DNA of 64,000 nucleotides, from the NCBI RefSeq assembly GCF_011174675.1, contig NZ_JAANIG010000005.1, positions 62,001 to 126,000 of the forward strand, in the 5' to 3' direction. Below the pieces are notes generated by a model. The model was not told the origin of the DNA and searched no databases. It saw only the letters and a program-made list of their open reading frames with translations. The DNA is from Perlabentimonas gracilis (GTDB lineage Bacteria; Bacteroidota; Bacteroidia; Bacteroidales; Tenuifilaceae). A program made the position numbers and the translations under genes. Shown here piece by piece: positions 1-7,310 of the stretch (positions within the stretch are counted from its first letter, which is position 1; the number at the start of each line of letters is the position of its first letter).

Positions 1-71
1 GTTAGAATTCTGTGCTCACCTACTTCGGCAATTACCTGCTTGTTGCCCGAAAATGTAATTTCTAGTTCCAT
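1..71 (-). CDS. OsmC-like protein, N-terminal fragment
   Basis: Reading leftward from an ATG at base 71, the first 23 residues begin MELEITFSGN and continue to the window edge without a stop. This resembles the first beta strand of OsmC/Ohr-type proteins, which often open with a short E/K-L-x-I-x-F strand followed by a second strand. OsmC proteins reduce organic hydroperoxides through two cysteines, but those lie beyond the edge and cannot be seen. The identity therefore rests on a short stretch and is tentative. The gene is separated from the rubredoxin gene upstream of it by about 107 bases that include a hairpin. Confidence 0.45.
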   Translation of the reverse strand, partial: MELEITFSGNKQVIAEVGEHRIL

Positions 72-143
72 GTTTAGTAATTCATTTTTAATTATGTTTC
101 GTATCTACATATCTAAAAACATAGATAGTATATAAATGTTCAA

Positions 144-168
144 ACCCACTACTCAACGAATAGTGGGT
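144..168 (-). terminator. Hairpin after rubredoxin gene
   Basis: A perfect 8-base inverted repeat (ACCCACTA at 144-151, TAGTGGGT at 161-168) with a 9-base loop lies 11 bases beyond the rubredoxin stop. Leftward of it comes only a short T run (TTT then GAAC), so it is a weak intrinsic terminator or an mRNA 3'-end stabiliser. Confidence 0.45.
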
Positions 169-178
169 CATGCAGAAA

Positions 179-334
179 TTACTCTAGTTCAATAAAATCA
201 TCCTTCGGAATGCCACACACTGGGCATCTCCATTCGGGTGGGAGGTCTTCAAAAGGAGTGCCAGGCTCAATGCCTTGTGTTTGGTCTCCCACGTTGGGGT
301 CGTATATGTATCCGCAAATTTTACACTTATGCAT
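179..334 (-). CDS. Rubredoxin
   Basis: This 51-residue protein carries the two rubredoxin iron knuckles, CKICGY near residue 4 and CPVCG near residue 37, giving four cysteines for one iron atom. Length, the YIYDP and GTPFEDLP segments and the acidic C-terminus are all typical of the family. Rubredoxins are cytoplasmic one-electron carriers. Plausible partners in this same window are the flavodiiron protein at 48687 and rubrerythrin at 56442, both of which can take electrons from rubredoxin in other anaerobes; the pairing here is inferred. The start codon lies 11 bases beyond the stop of the SiaC-like gene, so the two are probably cotranscribed, SiaC-like first. Confidence 0.95.
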   Translation of the reverse strand: MHKCKICGYIYDPNVGDQTQGIEPGTPFEDLPPEWRCPVCGIPKDDFIELE

Positions 335-345
335 AATCAAAAAAA

Positions 346-717
346 TTAAGTTATAACTATTAGATTAATGGGAACTTTGAAAAGTGCTTTAAAGTCCTGC
401 CCCAAGTTCTTAATGGTGTCATCATCCTCCTCGTAGTACCATGAAATGCTTACATCGTTGCCCTTTGAGTAGCAATCCTCTATAAGCTTTATGATGTTGT
501 ATAGAAATCGATTGGAACCACTATTGATGTATTCGATGGAGATTGAAACCTTAGTGCTCAGTTCAGGTAGGGTAATGTATTCCTCAATCCATTTAACTAC
601 GGGCTGGTAAAACGATAGTGAATCTTCAGGAATTGACCGACCCGAAATTTTTATGTTTCCAGGAGTGAACTCAATCTCTGGGGTTTTGCTTGTCCCCTTG
701 ATAAATAAGCTGTTCAT
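346..717 (-). CDS. SiaC family regulatory phosphoprotein (paralogue 1)
   Basis: The 123-residue protein matches the SiaC (formerly DUF1987) family in length and in its landmarks: an N-terminal KGTSKTPEI strand, GRSIPEDS, and the C-terminal WYYEEDD segment. SiaC proteins are phosphorylated by SiaB-type kinases and, when unphosphorylated, bind partner enzymes (a diguanylate cyclase in Pseudomonas). The accepting threonine lies in a Y-x-N-T-S-S motif. Here the matching stretch is YINSGSN, with serine 66 at that position. A second, more canonical copy is encoded at 13201-13581. No SiaB-like kinase or phosphatase is adjacent; the immediate downstream neighbour is rubredoxin. Confidence 0.88.
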   Translation of the reverse strand: MNSLFIKGTSKTPEIEFTPGNIKISGRSIPEDSLSFYQPVVKWIEEYITLPELSTKVSISIEYINSGSNRFLYNIIKLIEDCYSKGNDVSISWYYEEDDDTIKNLGQDFKALFKVPINLIVIT

Positions 718-812
718 AAGCCCTTGGTTGATTATGTTATCAATGCTACGGTAAAGTTACGGAAAATGATTGGGTATGACAATATTTCGATTTTAAATTT
801 ATGATATCAACC

Positions 813-1814
813 CTACAAATCTTTCGTTAGTCTTTGCCAGTATTTTGCCGCTGTACCGATACTGAATTTTCGATTGGGTTTTGCTCTCGATACGGTTACC
901 TCTTGGGATGTACCACCTATTTCGAAGCTAAATACGAACCAATCCTCATCGTTAAAGCCCATGCTCCCAAAACGGAGGTCATGCATCCAAAGAGAACTAT
1001 CCGCCCTTTGCTCTACCATAAAAAAACCATCTGTAAAACGCTTCAGATCCTTAATCTTATCGTTCTGATCAAGATCGCCCAAAAGGTGCTCGTTTCTTTT
1101 TATATAGCTAAACTCCACTGTATGCTTGTCGAAATTGCTGATATAGCCGAAGTGGTATCCGGTTGAGTCCTCGGCAATGGCAAGCCATAGAAAGTTGGTT
1201 AAGGGTAACGGTGCAGTTTTTAAACGGGTATAGTCGATCTTCTGCACGTCAAGTTGTTCCATAATCTTCCTCTCAATACGTAGCTTGTTTGCAACCGAAA
1301 ACCCAACAAAGAGGGATGTATAGATTAAAATTGCAAAGGCCAATTCCTGCCTAATGAGTGATGCGTGGGACTTGAAGAGTAAAAGAATTAGTAGCACTAC
1401 AATTGGTAAGAGCAGTATGAAATCAATTATGCCCATTGAGTCGAAGGCTAAACGGGCATCGTTAAATGGGAGAAGTAGAGCCGTTCCGTAGGTGTTGAAT
1501 ATGTCGATGGTAGAGTGCATTAGTATGGCAATGAATGCCATGAACGACCATTGCTTTAGGAGGTTGTCTCGGTGAACTTTTGATGCTATATATCCCAGGA
1601 TTGGTGCGGCAACGGCTGCAAACACAATGGCGTGGCTTGGGCCACGATGGAACAGCAGCGCATCAACTGGGTGGAGTAGGGGCGTTATAAAGGCATCAAA
1701 ATCGGGTAATGAGCCTGCAATGGCTCCCCACACAAGTGCCTTGTTTCCTAATTTTTTCCCCAATACTACTTGACCCGTTGCAGCACCGAGAACTATATGG
1801 GTTAATGAGTCCAT
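813..1814 (-). CDS. Membrane-bound metal-dependent hydrolase, YdjM/DUF457 type
   Basis: A 333-residue protein opening MDSLTHIVLG, with an HRGPSH motif near residue 56 and an HSTIDIFNTYG motif near residue 100. These are the histidine/aspartate signatures of the YdjM/YbcI family of inner-membrane metal-dependent hydrolases. Several hydrophobic segments in the first ~190 residues form the membrane part; the last ~140 residues are polar and unassigned. The natural substrate of the family is unknown. It is transcribed divergently from rlmD, whose start lies 79 bases away. Confidence 0.82.
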   Translation of the reverse strand: MDSLTHIVLGAATGQVVLGKKLGNKALVWGAIAGSLPDFDAFITPLLHPVDALLFHRGPSHAIVFAAVAAPILGYIASKVHRDNLLKQWSFMAFIAILMHSTIDIFNTYGTALLLPFNDARLAFDSMGIIDFILLLPIVVLLILLLFKSHASLIRQELAFAILIYTSLFVGFSVANKLRIERKIMEQLDVQKIDYTRLKTAPLPLTNFLWLAIAEDSTGYHFGYISNFDKHTVEFSYIKRNEHLLGDLDQNDKIKDLKRFTDGFFMVEQRADSSLWMHDLRFGSMGFNDEDWFVFSFEIGGTSQEVTVSRAKPNRKFSIGTAAKYWQRLTKDL

Positions 1815-1893
1815 ACAACTATTTTTGCTAACTTTGCCCCCCTGATTTAAACATCAGGAATTAAATTTCGTTCAATCTTCAAAAGTAGTAAAA

Positions 1894-3300
1894 GTGAGAA
1901 AACGTAGGCCAAACCCACACCTTGAAAATGTTCGTATTGTTGATTTGGCAGCCGAAGGCAAGGCCATAGCAAGGGTAGATGGTAAGATAATCTTTGTGCC
2001 CTTTGCCGTTCCCGGCGATTTGGTAGATATTCAGGTGTCGAAAAAGCGAAAAAGCTACATGGAGGGGTTTGTAACTACCTATCACGAGCTATCGCCCAGC
2101 AGGATTGAGCCATTCTGCTCACACTTTGGTGTGTGTGGCGGTTGTAAATGGCAAAGTTTACCTTACGCAATGCAGCTTGAGCTGAAGCAGAAACAGGTGG
2201 TAGATCAGCTTACCCGAATTGGAAAGCTGGAGCTACCTGAGGTATCCCCAATTCTTGGCTCGGCTAATACGCAGTATTATCGAAACAAGCTGGAGTTTAC
2301 CTTTAGTCATAACAGGTGGCTAACGCGCGATGAGATAGCCAGTGGCGAGGACGTGGAGCAGCATCCAGTGCTTGGTTTTCACGTTCCGGGCAAGTTCGAT
2401 AAGGTTTTTCAGGTCAACGAGTGTTTCTTGCAGCCAGAACCATCGAACTCCATAAGGCTTGCCGTTCATGCTTTTGCCATGAGCCAAGGGTATACTTACT
2501 ACAACATCAAGGAGGGCAGAGGGTTGCTTCGCAATCTGATTGTTCGTACTGCATCAACTGGTGATGTAATGGTTATCCTTTCGGTTTTCGAGGATGATAA
2601 ACCCAAGGTAAATGCACTGCTAGAGCATATTAAGAATCTTTTTCCTCAGATAAGTTCGCTTATGTACGTTGTTAATCCTAAGGTTAACGATACCATAAAC
2701 GACTTAGATATTGTTTGCTATCACGGCAACGATTTTATTATGGAACAGATGGAGGGAGTTCAGTTCAAGGTAGGGCCCAAGAGCTTTTACCAAACCAATT
2801 CGCATCAGGCTTACGAATTGTACAAAATCACACGGGAATTCGCATCGCTTAAAGGTGATGAGTTGGTGTACGATTTGTATACTGGAACTGGAACCATTGC
2901 AAATTTTCTGGCTGGCAAGTGTGCCAAGGTTGTTGGGGTTGAGTATGTTCCAGAGGCTATAGAGGACGCCAAGGTGAACTCCAACATAAATGGCATTACC
3001 AATACCCATTTTGTGGCGGGCGATATGAAGGATGTGCTCACAGAGCCATTTTTTGCCGAGCATGGTTTCCCCGATGTTATTGTGCTCGACCCGCCTAGGG
3101 CTGGTGTTCACCCCGATGTGATTGAGAATATAAGAATGGTTAGCCCAAAACGAATTGTTTACGTTTCATGCAATCCTGCAACACAGGCACGCGATATTGC
3201 TTTGCTAGGCGATGGTTATAAAGCAGCAAGGGTGCAACCAGTAGATATGTTCCCCCATACGCATCACGTGGAGAATGTAGTTCTTTTAGAAAAGATGTAG
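1894..3300 (+). CDS. rlmD: 23S rRNA (uracil-5)-methyltransferase, RlmD/RumA family
   Basis: The 468-residue protein has an N-terminal TRAM RNA-binding domain (about residues 8-65), an iron-sulfur cluster motif C-x5-C-x2-C (CSHFGVCGGC), a Rossmann methyltransferase core with DLYTGTGT, the LDPPR motif, and a catalytic cysteine in VSCNPATQARD near the C-terminus. It would transfer a methyl group from S-adenosylmethionine to C5 of a uridine in 23S rRNA. Family members in Bacteroidota differ in target uridine, so the exact position is not certain. The start is GTG at 1894; no in-frame ATG lies closer. It converges on the DivIC-like gene. Confidence 0.92.
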   Translation: MRKRRPNPHLENVRIVDLAAEGKAIARVDGKIIFVPFAVPGDLVDIQVSKKRKSYMEGFVTTYHELSPSRIEPFCSHFGVCGGCKWQSLPYAMQLELKQKQVVDQLTRIGKLELPEVSPILGSANTQYYRNKLEFTFSHNRWLTRDEIASGEDVEQHPVLGFHVPGKFDKVFQVNECFLQPEPSNSIRLAVHAFAMSQGYTYYNIKEGRGLLRNLIVRTASTGDVMVILSVFEDDKPKVNALLEHIKNLFPQISSLMYVVNPKVNDTINDLDIVCYHGNDFIMEQMEGVQFKVGPKSFYQTNSHQAYELYKITREFASLKGDELVYDLYTGTGTIANFLAGKCAKVVGVEYVPEAIEDAKVNSNINGITNTHFVAGDMKDVLTEPFFAEHGFPDVIVLDPPRAGVHPDVIENIRMVSPKRIVYVSCNPATQARDIALLGDGYKAARVQPVDMFPHTHHVENVVLLEKM

Positions 3301-3319
3301 GATTGAGATAGCCACAAGG

Positions 3320-3628
3320 CTAATCGGGCATGATGACAAAGATGTCTTCGTCGGGCTTTTTCATAAGGTACTGCTCGCGGGCAAACTTCTCAAGGTTTTC
3401 GTTGTTGGTTTGTAGCTCGTTAAGTCGGTTCTTGTCGTTGGAAATCTTTTCAAGGTAATACTCTTTTTCCTTCTCGTACCGCTTAATTTTCCGAAACTCG
3501 CTGTATACGTCAATTAGGTTGCTACTGTCGAAAAGTATCATCCAAAGCAGGAAAATGGCGATGGTAAGCACGTACTTATTACGTACCCACGGGAATACTT
3601 TTTGCCAAATCTCTGCTCCGTTTATCAT
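3320..3628 (-). CDS. Septum formation initiator, FtsB/DivIC family
   Basis: A 102-residue bitopic membrane protein: a short cytoplasmic N-terminus, one hydrophobic segment at about residues 18-36 (YVLTIAIFLLWMILF), then a coiled coil rich in K, E and N (about 45-88). It ends with the EQYLMKKPDEDIF pattern typical of FtsB/DivIC proteins. These form a complex with FtsL and FtsQ and help activate septal peptidoglycan synthesis. It stands alone here, without other division genes. Confidence 0.9.
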   Translation of the reverse strand: MINGAEIWQKVFPWVRNKYVLTIAIFLLWMILFDSSNLIDVYSEFRKIKRYEKEKEYYLEKISNDKNRLNELQTNNENLEKFAREQYLMKKPDEDIFVIMPD

Positions 3629-3663
3629 TTGAGTATTTTTTGTTTACTATAATGAACAAGGCA

Positions 3664-3888
3664 TCATCCGCCACCAAAAACATGGATTACCTGCACATCG
3701 TCCCCCTCAGTAACCGTTGCTTTGTCATACTGCTCCTTTTTCACCAAGCTGCCGTTAATCTTAACGATAAGCAGCTCGAAGGTGAAGTTTTTTAACGACA
3801 GTAGCTCGTTAACAGTAATGCTGTCCTTCTCGGTACTTATTTTCTCAGCGTTATGGTTTAGCGTAATCTTCATAGTATAAAAACTCAT
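3664..3888 (-). CDS. thiS: Sulfur carrier protein ThiS
   Basis: A small beta-grasp protein of 74 residues ending in GDDVQVIHVFGGG. The C-terminal Gly-Gly is where ThiF-type enzymes adenylate and thiocarboxylate ThiS for thiazole synthesis in thiamine formation. An internal ATG at 3873 (MKITLNHN) gives a 69-residue product closer to usual ThiS length and may be the real start. No other thi genes lie nearby, so it is an orphan. MoaD-like carriers also end in GG, but size and sequence favour ThiS. Confidence 0.8.
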   Translation of the reverse strand: MSFYTMKITLNHNAEKISTEKDSITVNELLSLKNFTFELLIVKINGSLVKKEQYDKATVTEGDDVQVIHVFGGG

Positions 3889-3966
3889 GGGGTTTTACAC
3901 TGCAAAATTAATCAAAATACTACCCCTAGCAAATAGTTTAGCTGGGTTGGGGGCACTCTTTAGATG

Positions 3967-6423
3967 TTAAAACTTTGCCGAAATTTTTACGTTGATGCGT
4001 CTTGATGTAAGGTAGTTTGGCACTGCATACTGACCTGCCTCATTGCTCTGGTTCGAAACAGTTTGAACCCATAGGTACGAAATGGTATTGCTAAAGTTGA
4101 AAAGGTTAAAAACTTCGACACCTACCCACAAATCCTTTAACCACGATACATTGCCAAGCGAGTTGCCATTTGCACCCTTAAACGATTTGGTGAAACCCAT
4201 ATCAATTCGTTTATACGAAGGCATTCGGGTTAGCATGTCCCATCTTTCTGAACTTGGTATTCCCACAGGGTATCCGGTGCCAAAGAAACCGGTTAGGTGA
4301 ACCCTGTACGAGGGATTACGAGGGATATAGTCCTGAAAGAATAACCCTATGCTAAAGCGTTGGTCGGTTGGGCGAGGGTAATATCCAGGGTGAATTGTAT
4401 TTCCACTGGCGTCGGTATACGAATCCCCTTTCACATCCTCATAGGTTCTCATCACCGATAGGCTAGCCCACGATTCGGCTCCTGGCACAAACTCGCCATT
4501 CACCTTTAGGTCAATACCCTGTGCAAAACCATTGGCCATGTTTTCGCCCGAATACAATATCCTAACATTATCAATTTTGTATGGAATTATATTGTGTAGC
4601 TCTTTGTGGTATACCTCTAGCTGCAATCTGAATGGGCGATGCCAAGCTCTAAAAAGGTACTCGGTTCCAAGAACAGCATGTATCGATTTTTGCGATGCGA
4701 TATTGTGGTTCAACTCCCCATTCGGAAGCCTATACTCTTTGTACAGTGGTGGTTGGTAGTAGTAACCGCCAGAGAGGTGAAATGATATATCGTTTTTCCA
4801 TCCCGGATTCGCTATTACTGAGAACCTGGGGCTTAGGTTTAGCTCGTCGTTGAAATCCCAGTATGTGAAGCGAACACCTGCAGTTGCCGTTATGCTAAGT
4901 GAGCCTAAATAGATATTATTACTATTCTGAAGATATCCAGAGATTCTGTTGTTGTTTATGTTGTTGTTTGATTTTATATGCTTTTTAAGGCTGAGCAGCT
5001 GAGGATCTTGCGATATTACATATCCCGACGAATCGATTAATTCCCATTCGTTAATTCGATCTCTTATCTGTTCATGCTGTATGTTGACACCCCATTTCAG
5101 CGTGTTATTTTCGGTTGTGTACACCCCCAGGTGTTCAGCTCTGTGGAAATTTGCCCTAAGGTAGTTCCGTGCGTGATTAATAAATCCGCCAATGCCAACG
5201 TTAATAAGGCTATCTCCGTACGATGTTGAACCCAGGGTATTGTCGAGCTCATTTAAAAGGTACTGCCCAATAATATCGAATGTTTCCGATTCGTTAGCGG
5301 CATAGCTACTTCCAATAAATTTCAAAACGGTGTTCTCATTTGGCCGGTATTCGCCAGTAAGCGCCCCCTGAAATGTCTCGAACTTATTCAGTTCCTGCCC
5401 TTGGTAATACACCCTAAGCTGCAAAGCGTTGTTAAACGATCCAAAGCGCGTTTCCCTTACATCGGGGGCAAACTGGTAGTGATTGGTAGATATATTACCC
5501 AGCAGGCTAACCTTAAATTTTGGCGAAAACCTCCACGAGAGGTGGGTCTGGAAGTCGAAAAATGCAGGCTGATACTCGCCTCCTTCGTCCAAACTTTGCA
5601 GGAAGTATCGTGAAGTTTTGTACCTAACGCCCGTTATATGGCTAAATCTTTGGTTTTTCCCTATTCCTTGAATTAGAACATTCGCTCCTAGCAGGCTGGC
5701 TTCGGCTTTAGCAGCGTTCTCGTTGGGCGTTTTGTATTTAATGTTTAGTACCGATGAGGTTTTATCGCCAAACTCTGCGTTAAATCCACCGGCCGAGAAT
5801 TCTACGCCATCCACCATATCGGAGTTTATAAAGCTTAGCCCCTCTTGCTGTCCCGATCGGATAAGGAAAGGTCGGTATACTTCTACATCATTAACATACA
5901 CCAGGTTCTCGTCGAAGTTACCACCCCTAACCGAGTACTGCGAGCTCATTTCATGTGGCGATGATACGCCCGGTAACGATTTCAGTATCGCCTCAAAGCT
6001 GCCTGAGGCGCTTGGCAAGTACTCAATATCCTTATGGTTTATCCTTTCAATATTTCCAAATCGCCGATTCGAAATGGATATGGTCACCTCGTCTATCTCG
6101 CTAGTCGACTCCGTAAGCGTTACGTTTAACTCATAGGCTTTACCTATAGCAACTGATAATTTAACTTTTTGAGCAACATATCCAACCGACGAGAAGCTGA
6201 GGATGATTGAATCGGTACGAGTTACCTTAATTTGGAAATATCCACTTTCGGTGCTAACCGTCCCAGTTTGCTCTGTTTCATTGACAATGTTTGCAAAGGC
6301 AATGGGTCTCCCTTTGATATCGCGTATCATTCCCTCCACCACGCCGTAGCTTTGCGAATAGCCTAGTTCTGCCATGTTAACTAGCACTATTAGGAGTAAC
6401 AGTATCTTTTCCGATTTAGTCAA
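3967..6423 (-). CDS. TonB-dependent receptor with N-terminal CarboxypepD_reg domain
   Basis: The 818-residue protein has a signal peptide (hydrophobic LLLLIVLV, cleavage near GYSQ at about residue 24). A carboxypeptidase-regulatory-like beta domain follows (VVEGMIRDIKGRPIAFANI, residues 28-110), then a plug domain (SLPGVSS, YSVRGGNFDENLVYVNDVEVY) and a long beta-barrel ending in an aromatic residue (VKISAKF). It would import a ligand across the outer membrane using TonB energy. No SusD-like partner is adjacent, so the substrate cannot be named. The start codon is TTG at 6421-6423; an in-frame stop lies eight codons upstream and no ATG fits before the signal peptide. Confidence 0.9.
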   Translation of the reverse strand: MTKSEKILLLLIVLVNMAELGYSQSYGVVEGMIRDIKGRPIAFANIVNETEQTGTVSTESGYFQIKVTRTDSIILSFSSVGYVAQKVKLSVAIGKAYELNVTLTESTSEIDEVTISISNRRFGNIERINHKDIEYLPSASGSFEAILKSLPGVSSPHEMSSQYSVRGGNFDENLVYVNDVEVYRPFLIRSGQQEGLSFINSDMVDGVEFSAGGFNAEFGDKTSSVLNIKYKTPNENAAKAEASLLGANVLIQGIGKNQRFSHITGVRYKTSRYFLQSLDEGGEYQPAFFDFQTHLSWRFSPKFKVSLLGNISTNHYQFAPDVRETRFGSFNNALQLRVYYQGQELNKFETFQGALTGEYRPNENTVLKFIGSSYAANESETFDIIGQYLLNELDNTLGSTSYGDSLINVGIGGFINHARNYLRANFHRAEHLGVYTTENNTLKWGVNIQHEQIRDRINEWELIDSSGYVISQDPQLLSLKKHIKSNNNINNNRISGYLQNSNNIYLGSLSITATAGVRFTYWDFNDELNLSPRFSVIANPGWKNDISFHLSGGYYYQPPLYKEYRLPNGELNHNIASQKSIHAVLGTEYLFRAWHRPFRLQLEVYHKELHNIIPYKIDNVRILYSGENMANGFAQGIDLKVNGEFVPGAESWASLSVMRTYEDVKGDSYTDASGNTIHPGYYPRPTDQRFSIGLFFQDYIPRNPSYRVHLTGFFGTGYPVGIPSSERWDMLTRMPSYKRIDMGFTKSFKGANGNSLGNVSWLKDLWVGVEVFNLFNFSNTISYLWVQTVSNQSNEAGQYAVPNYLTSRRINVKISAKF

Positions 6424-6526
6424 AGGTGGAAGTTTAAAAAAATGTCATCAATTTTAATTAAAGAACGCAAAGCTAAAAGAAAATTGTACAATTCGTCATT
6501 TATGAATAATAAAAAAGTATCACAAA

Positions 6527-6603
6527 ATGCCAATGTGGCATACGGCAAGGGCTTGGATGTGTCATAATGGCTCGTAAAATAGGCTTGGTATATTTTTTAT
6601 ACC
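6527..6603 (+). promoter_or_regulatory. Inverted repeats upstream of small heat-shock gene
   Basis: Two perfect 6-base inverted repeats lie in the 227-base spacer before the Hsp20 gene: ATGCCA-ATG-TGGCAT at 6527-6541 and GGTATA-ttttt-TATACC at 6587-6603. Either could be an operator or an mRNA hairpin. No known heat-shock operator was recognised, so this is only a candidate. Confidence 0.3.
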
Positions 6604-6650
6604 TAGGGTAGAGAAATCAATTAAGTAATAACAACTAAATCTTTACAAAT

Positions 6651-7094
6651 ATGACACTATTAAGTATTTCTCGCCCTAGGGCTATGAGAACACCTTCTGC
6701 TCGCAATGAGTACAGCGAATTTTTAAATAATTTTGCGCGCACAGCAAATGGTTACAATCAAAGCATCAGCCGAGTACCTTCGGTAAACATTATTGAAGAG
6801 CCTAAAAATTTCCTGATTAGGATGGCTGTGCCAGGGTATAGCAAGAATGATTTCTCCATTAACATCGATAAGGATGTGCTAACCATATCGGCTAATATTG
6901 AGAATGGAAGGGAGGATGTCTCCTATCTTGTTAATGAATTTGCAAAAACCTCGTTTGAGCGTAGGTTTAACCTTGGTAAATCCATTGATACTTCAAAAAT
7001 TGAAGCATCGTACAAAGAGGGAATCCTTGAGGTAACCCTAACCAAAAGGGAAGAGGCCATGGAGAAGCCCCCCAGATCAATCAGTGTGAGCTAA
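6651..7094 (+). CDS. Small heat-shock protein, Hsp20/alpha-crystallin family
   Basis: A 147-residue protein with a short N-terminal arm and an alpha-crystallin domain from about residue 40 (NIIEEPKNFLIRMAVPGYSKNDF) to about 130. It includes the SFERRFNLGKSID strand and the family motif near EASYKEGILEVTLTK, followed by a C-terminal extension. Such proteins are ATP-independent holdases that bind unfolding proteins in the cytoplasm. It is a single-gene unit, with a stem-loop 26 bases past its stop and 216 bases before the next gene. Confidence 0.95.
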   Translation: MTLLSISRPRAMRTPSARNEYSEFLNNFARTANGYNQSISRVPSVNIIEEPKNFLIRMAVPGYSKNDFSINIDKDVLTISANIENGREDVSYLVNEFAKTSFERRFNLGKSIDTSKIEASYKEGILEVTLTKREEAMEKPPRSISVS

Positions 7095-7120
7095 TTAGCA
7101 ACGGCATAAGCTTAATAAGT

Positions 7121-7153
7121 AAGCCTGGCTTAACAACTGGTTAAGCTAGGCTT
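7121..7153 (+). terminator. Stem-loop after Hsp20 gene
   Basis: A 14-base stem (AAGCCTGGCTTAAC at 7121-7134 with GTTAAGCTAGGCTT at 7140-7153, one G-U pair) closes a 5-base loop. There is no T run after it, so it may be a weak terminator or a stabilising 3' hairpin. Confidence 0.55.
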
Positions 7154-7310
7154 ATTGCATTGGGGGTAGCCTTGTAAATACTTTTAAAACGCTGATTTTT
7201 CCTAAAATAAGTTTGAGTATTACCACATATTGCGTATTTTCGTAAGCTGAAAAAACTAAATGTTTTTTACAATTTTTTGTTTGACTGAACTATAGTTAAT
7301 ACTCTAACCC

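Noticed and set aside
834-1166. A 110-residue plus-strand open reading frame
   Set aside because: It is antisense to the membrane hydrolase gene and has no recognisable features.
3664-3966. TPP riboswitch near thiS
   Set aside because: I looked upstream of thiS for the conserved CUGAGA and related elements and recognised none; the spacer is only 78 bases.
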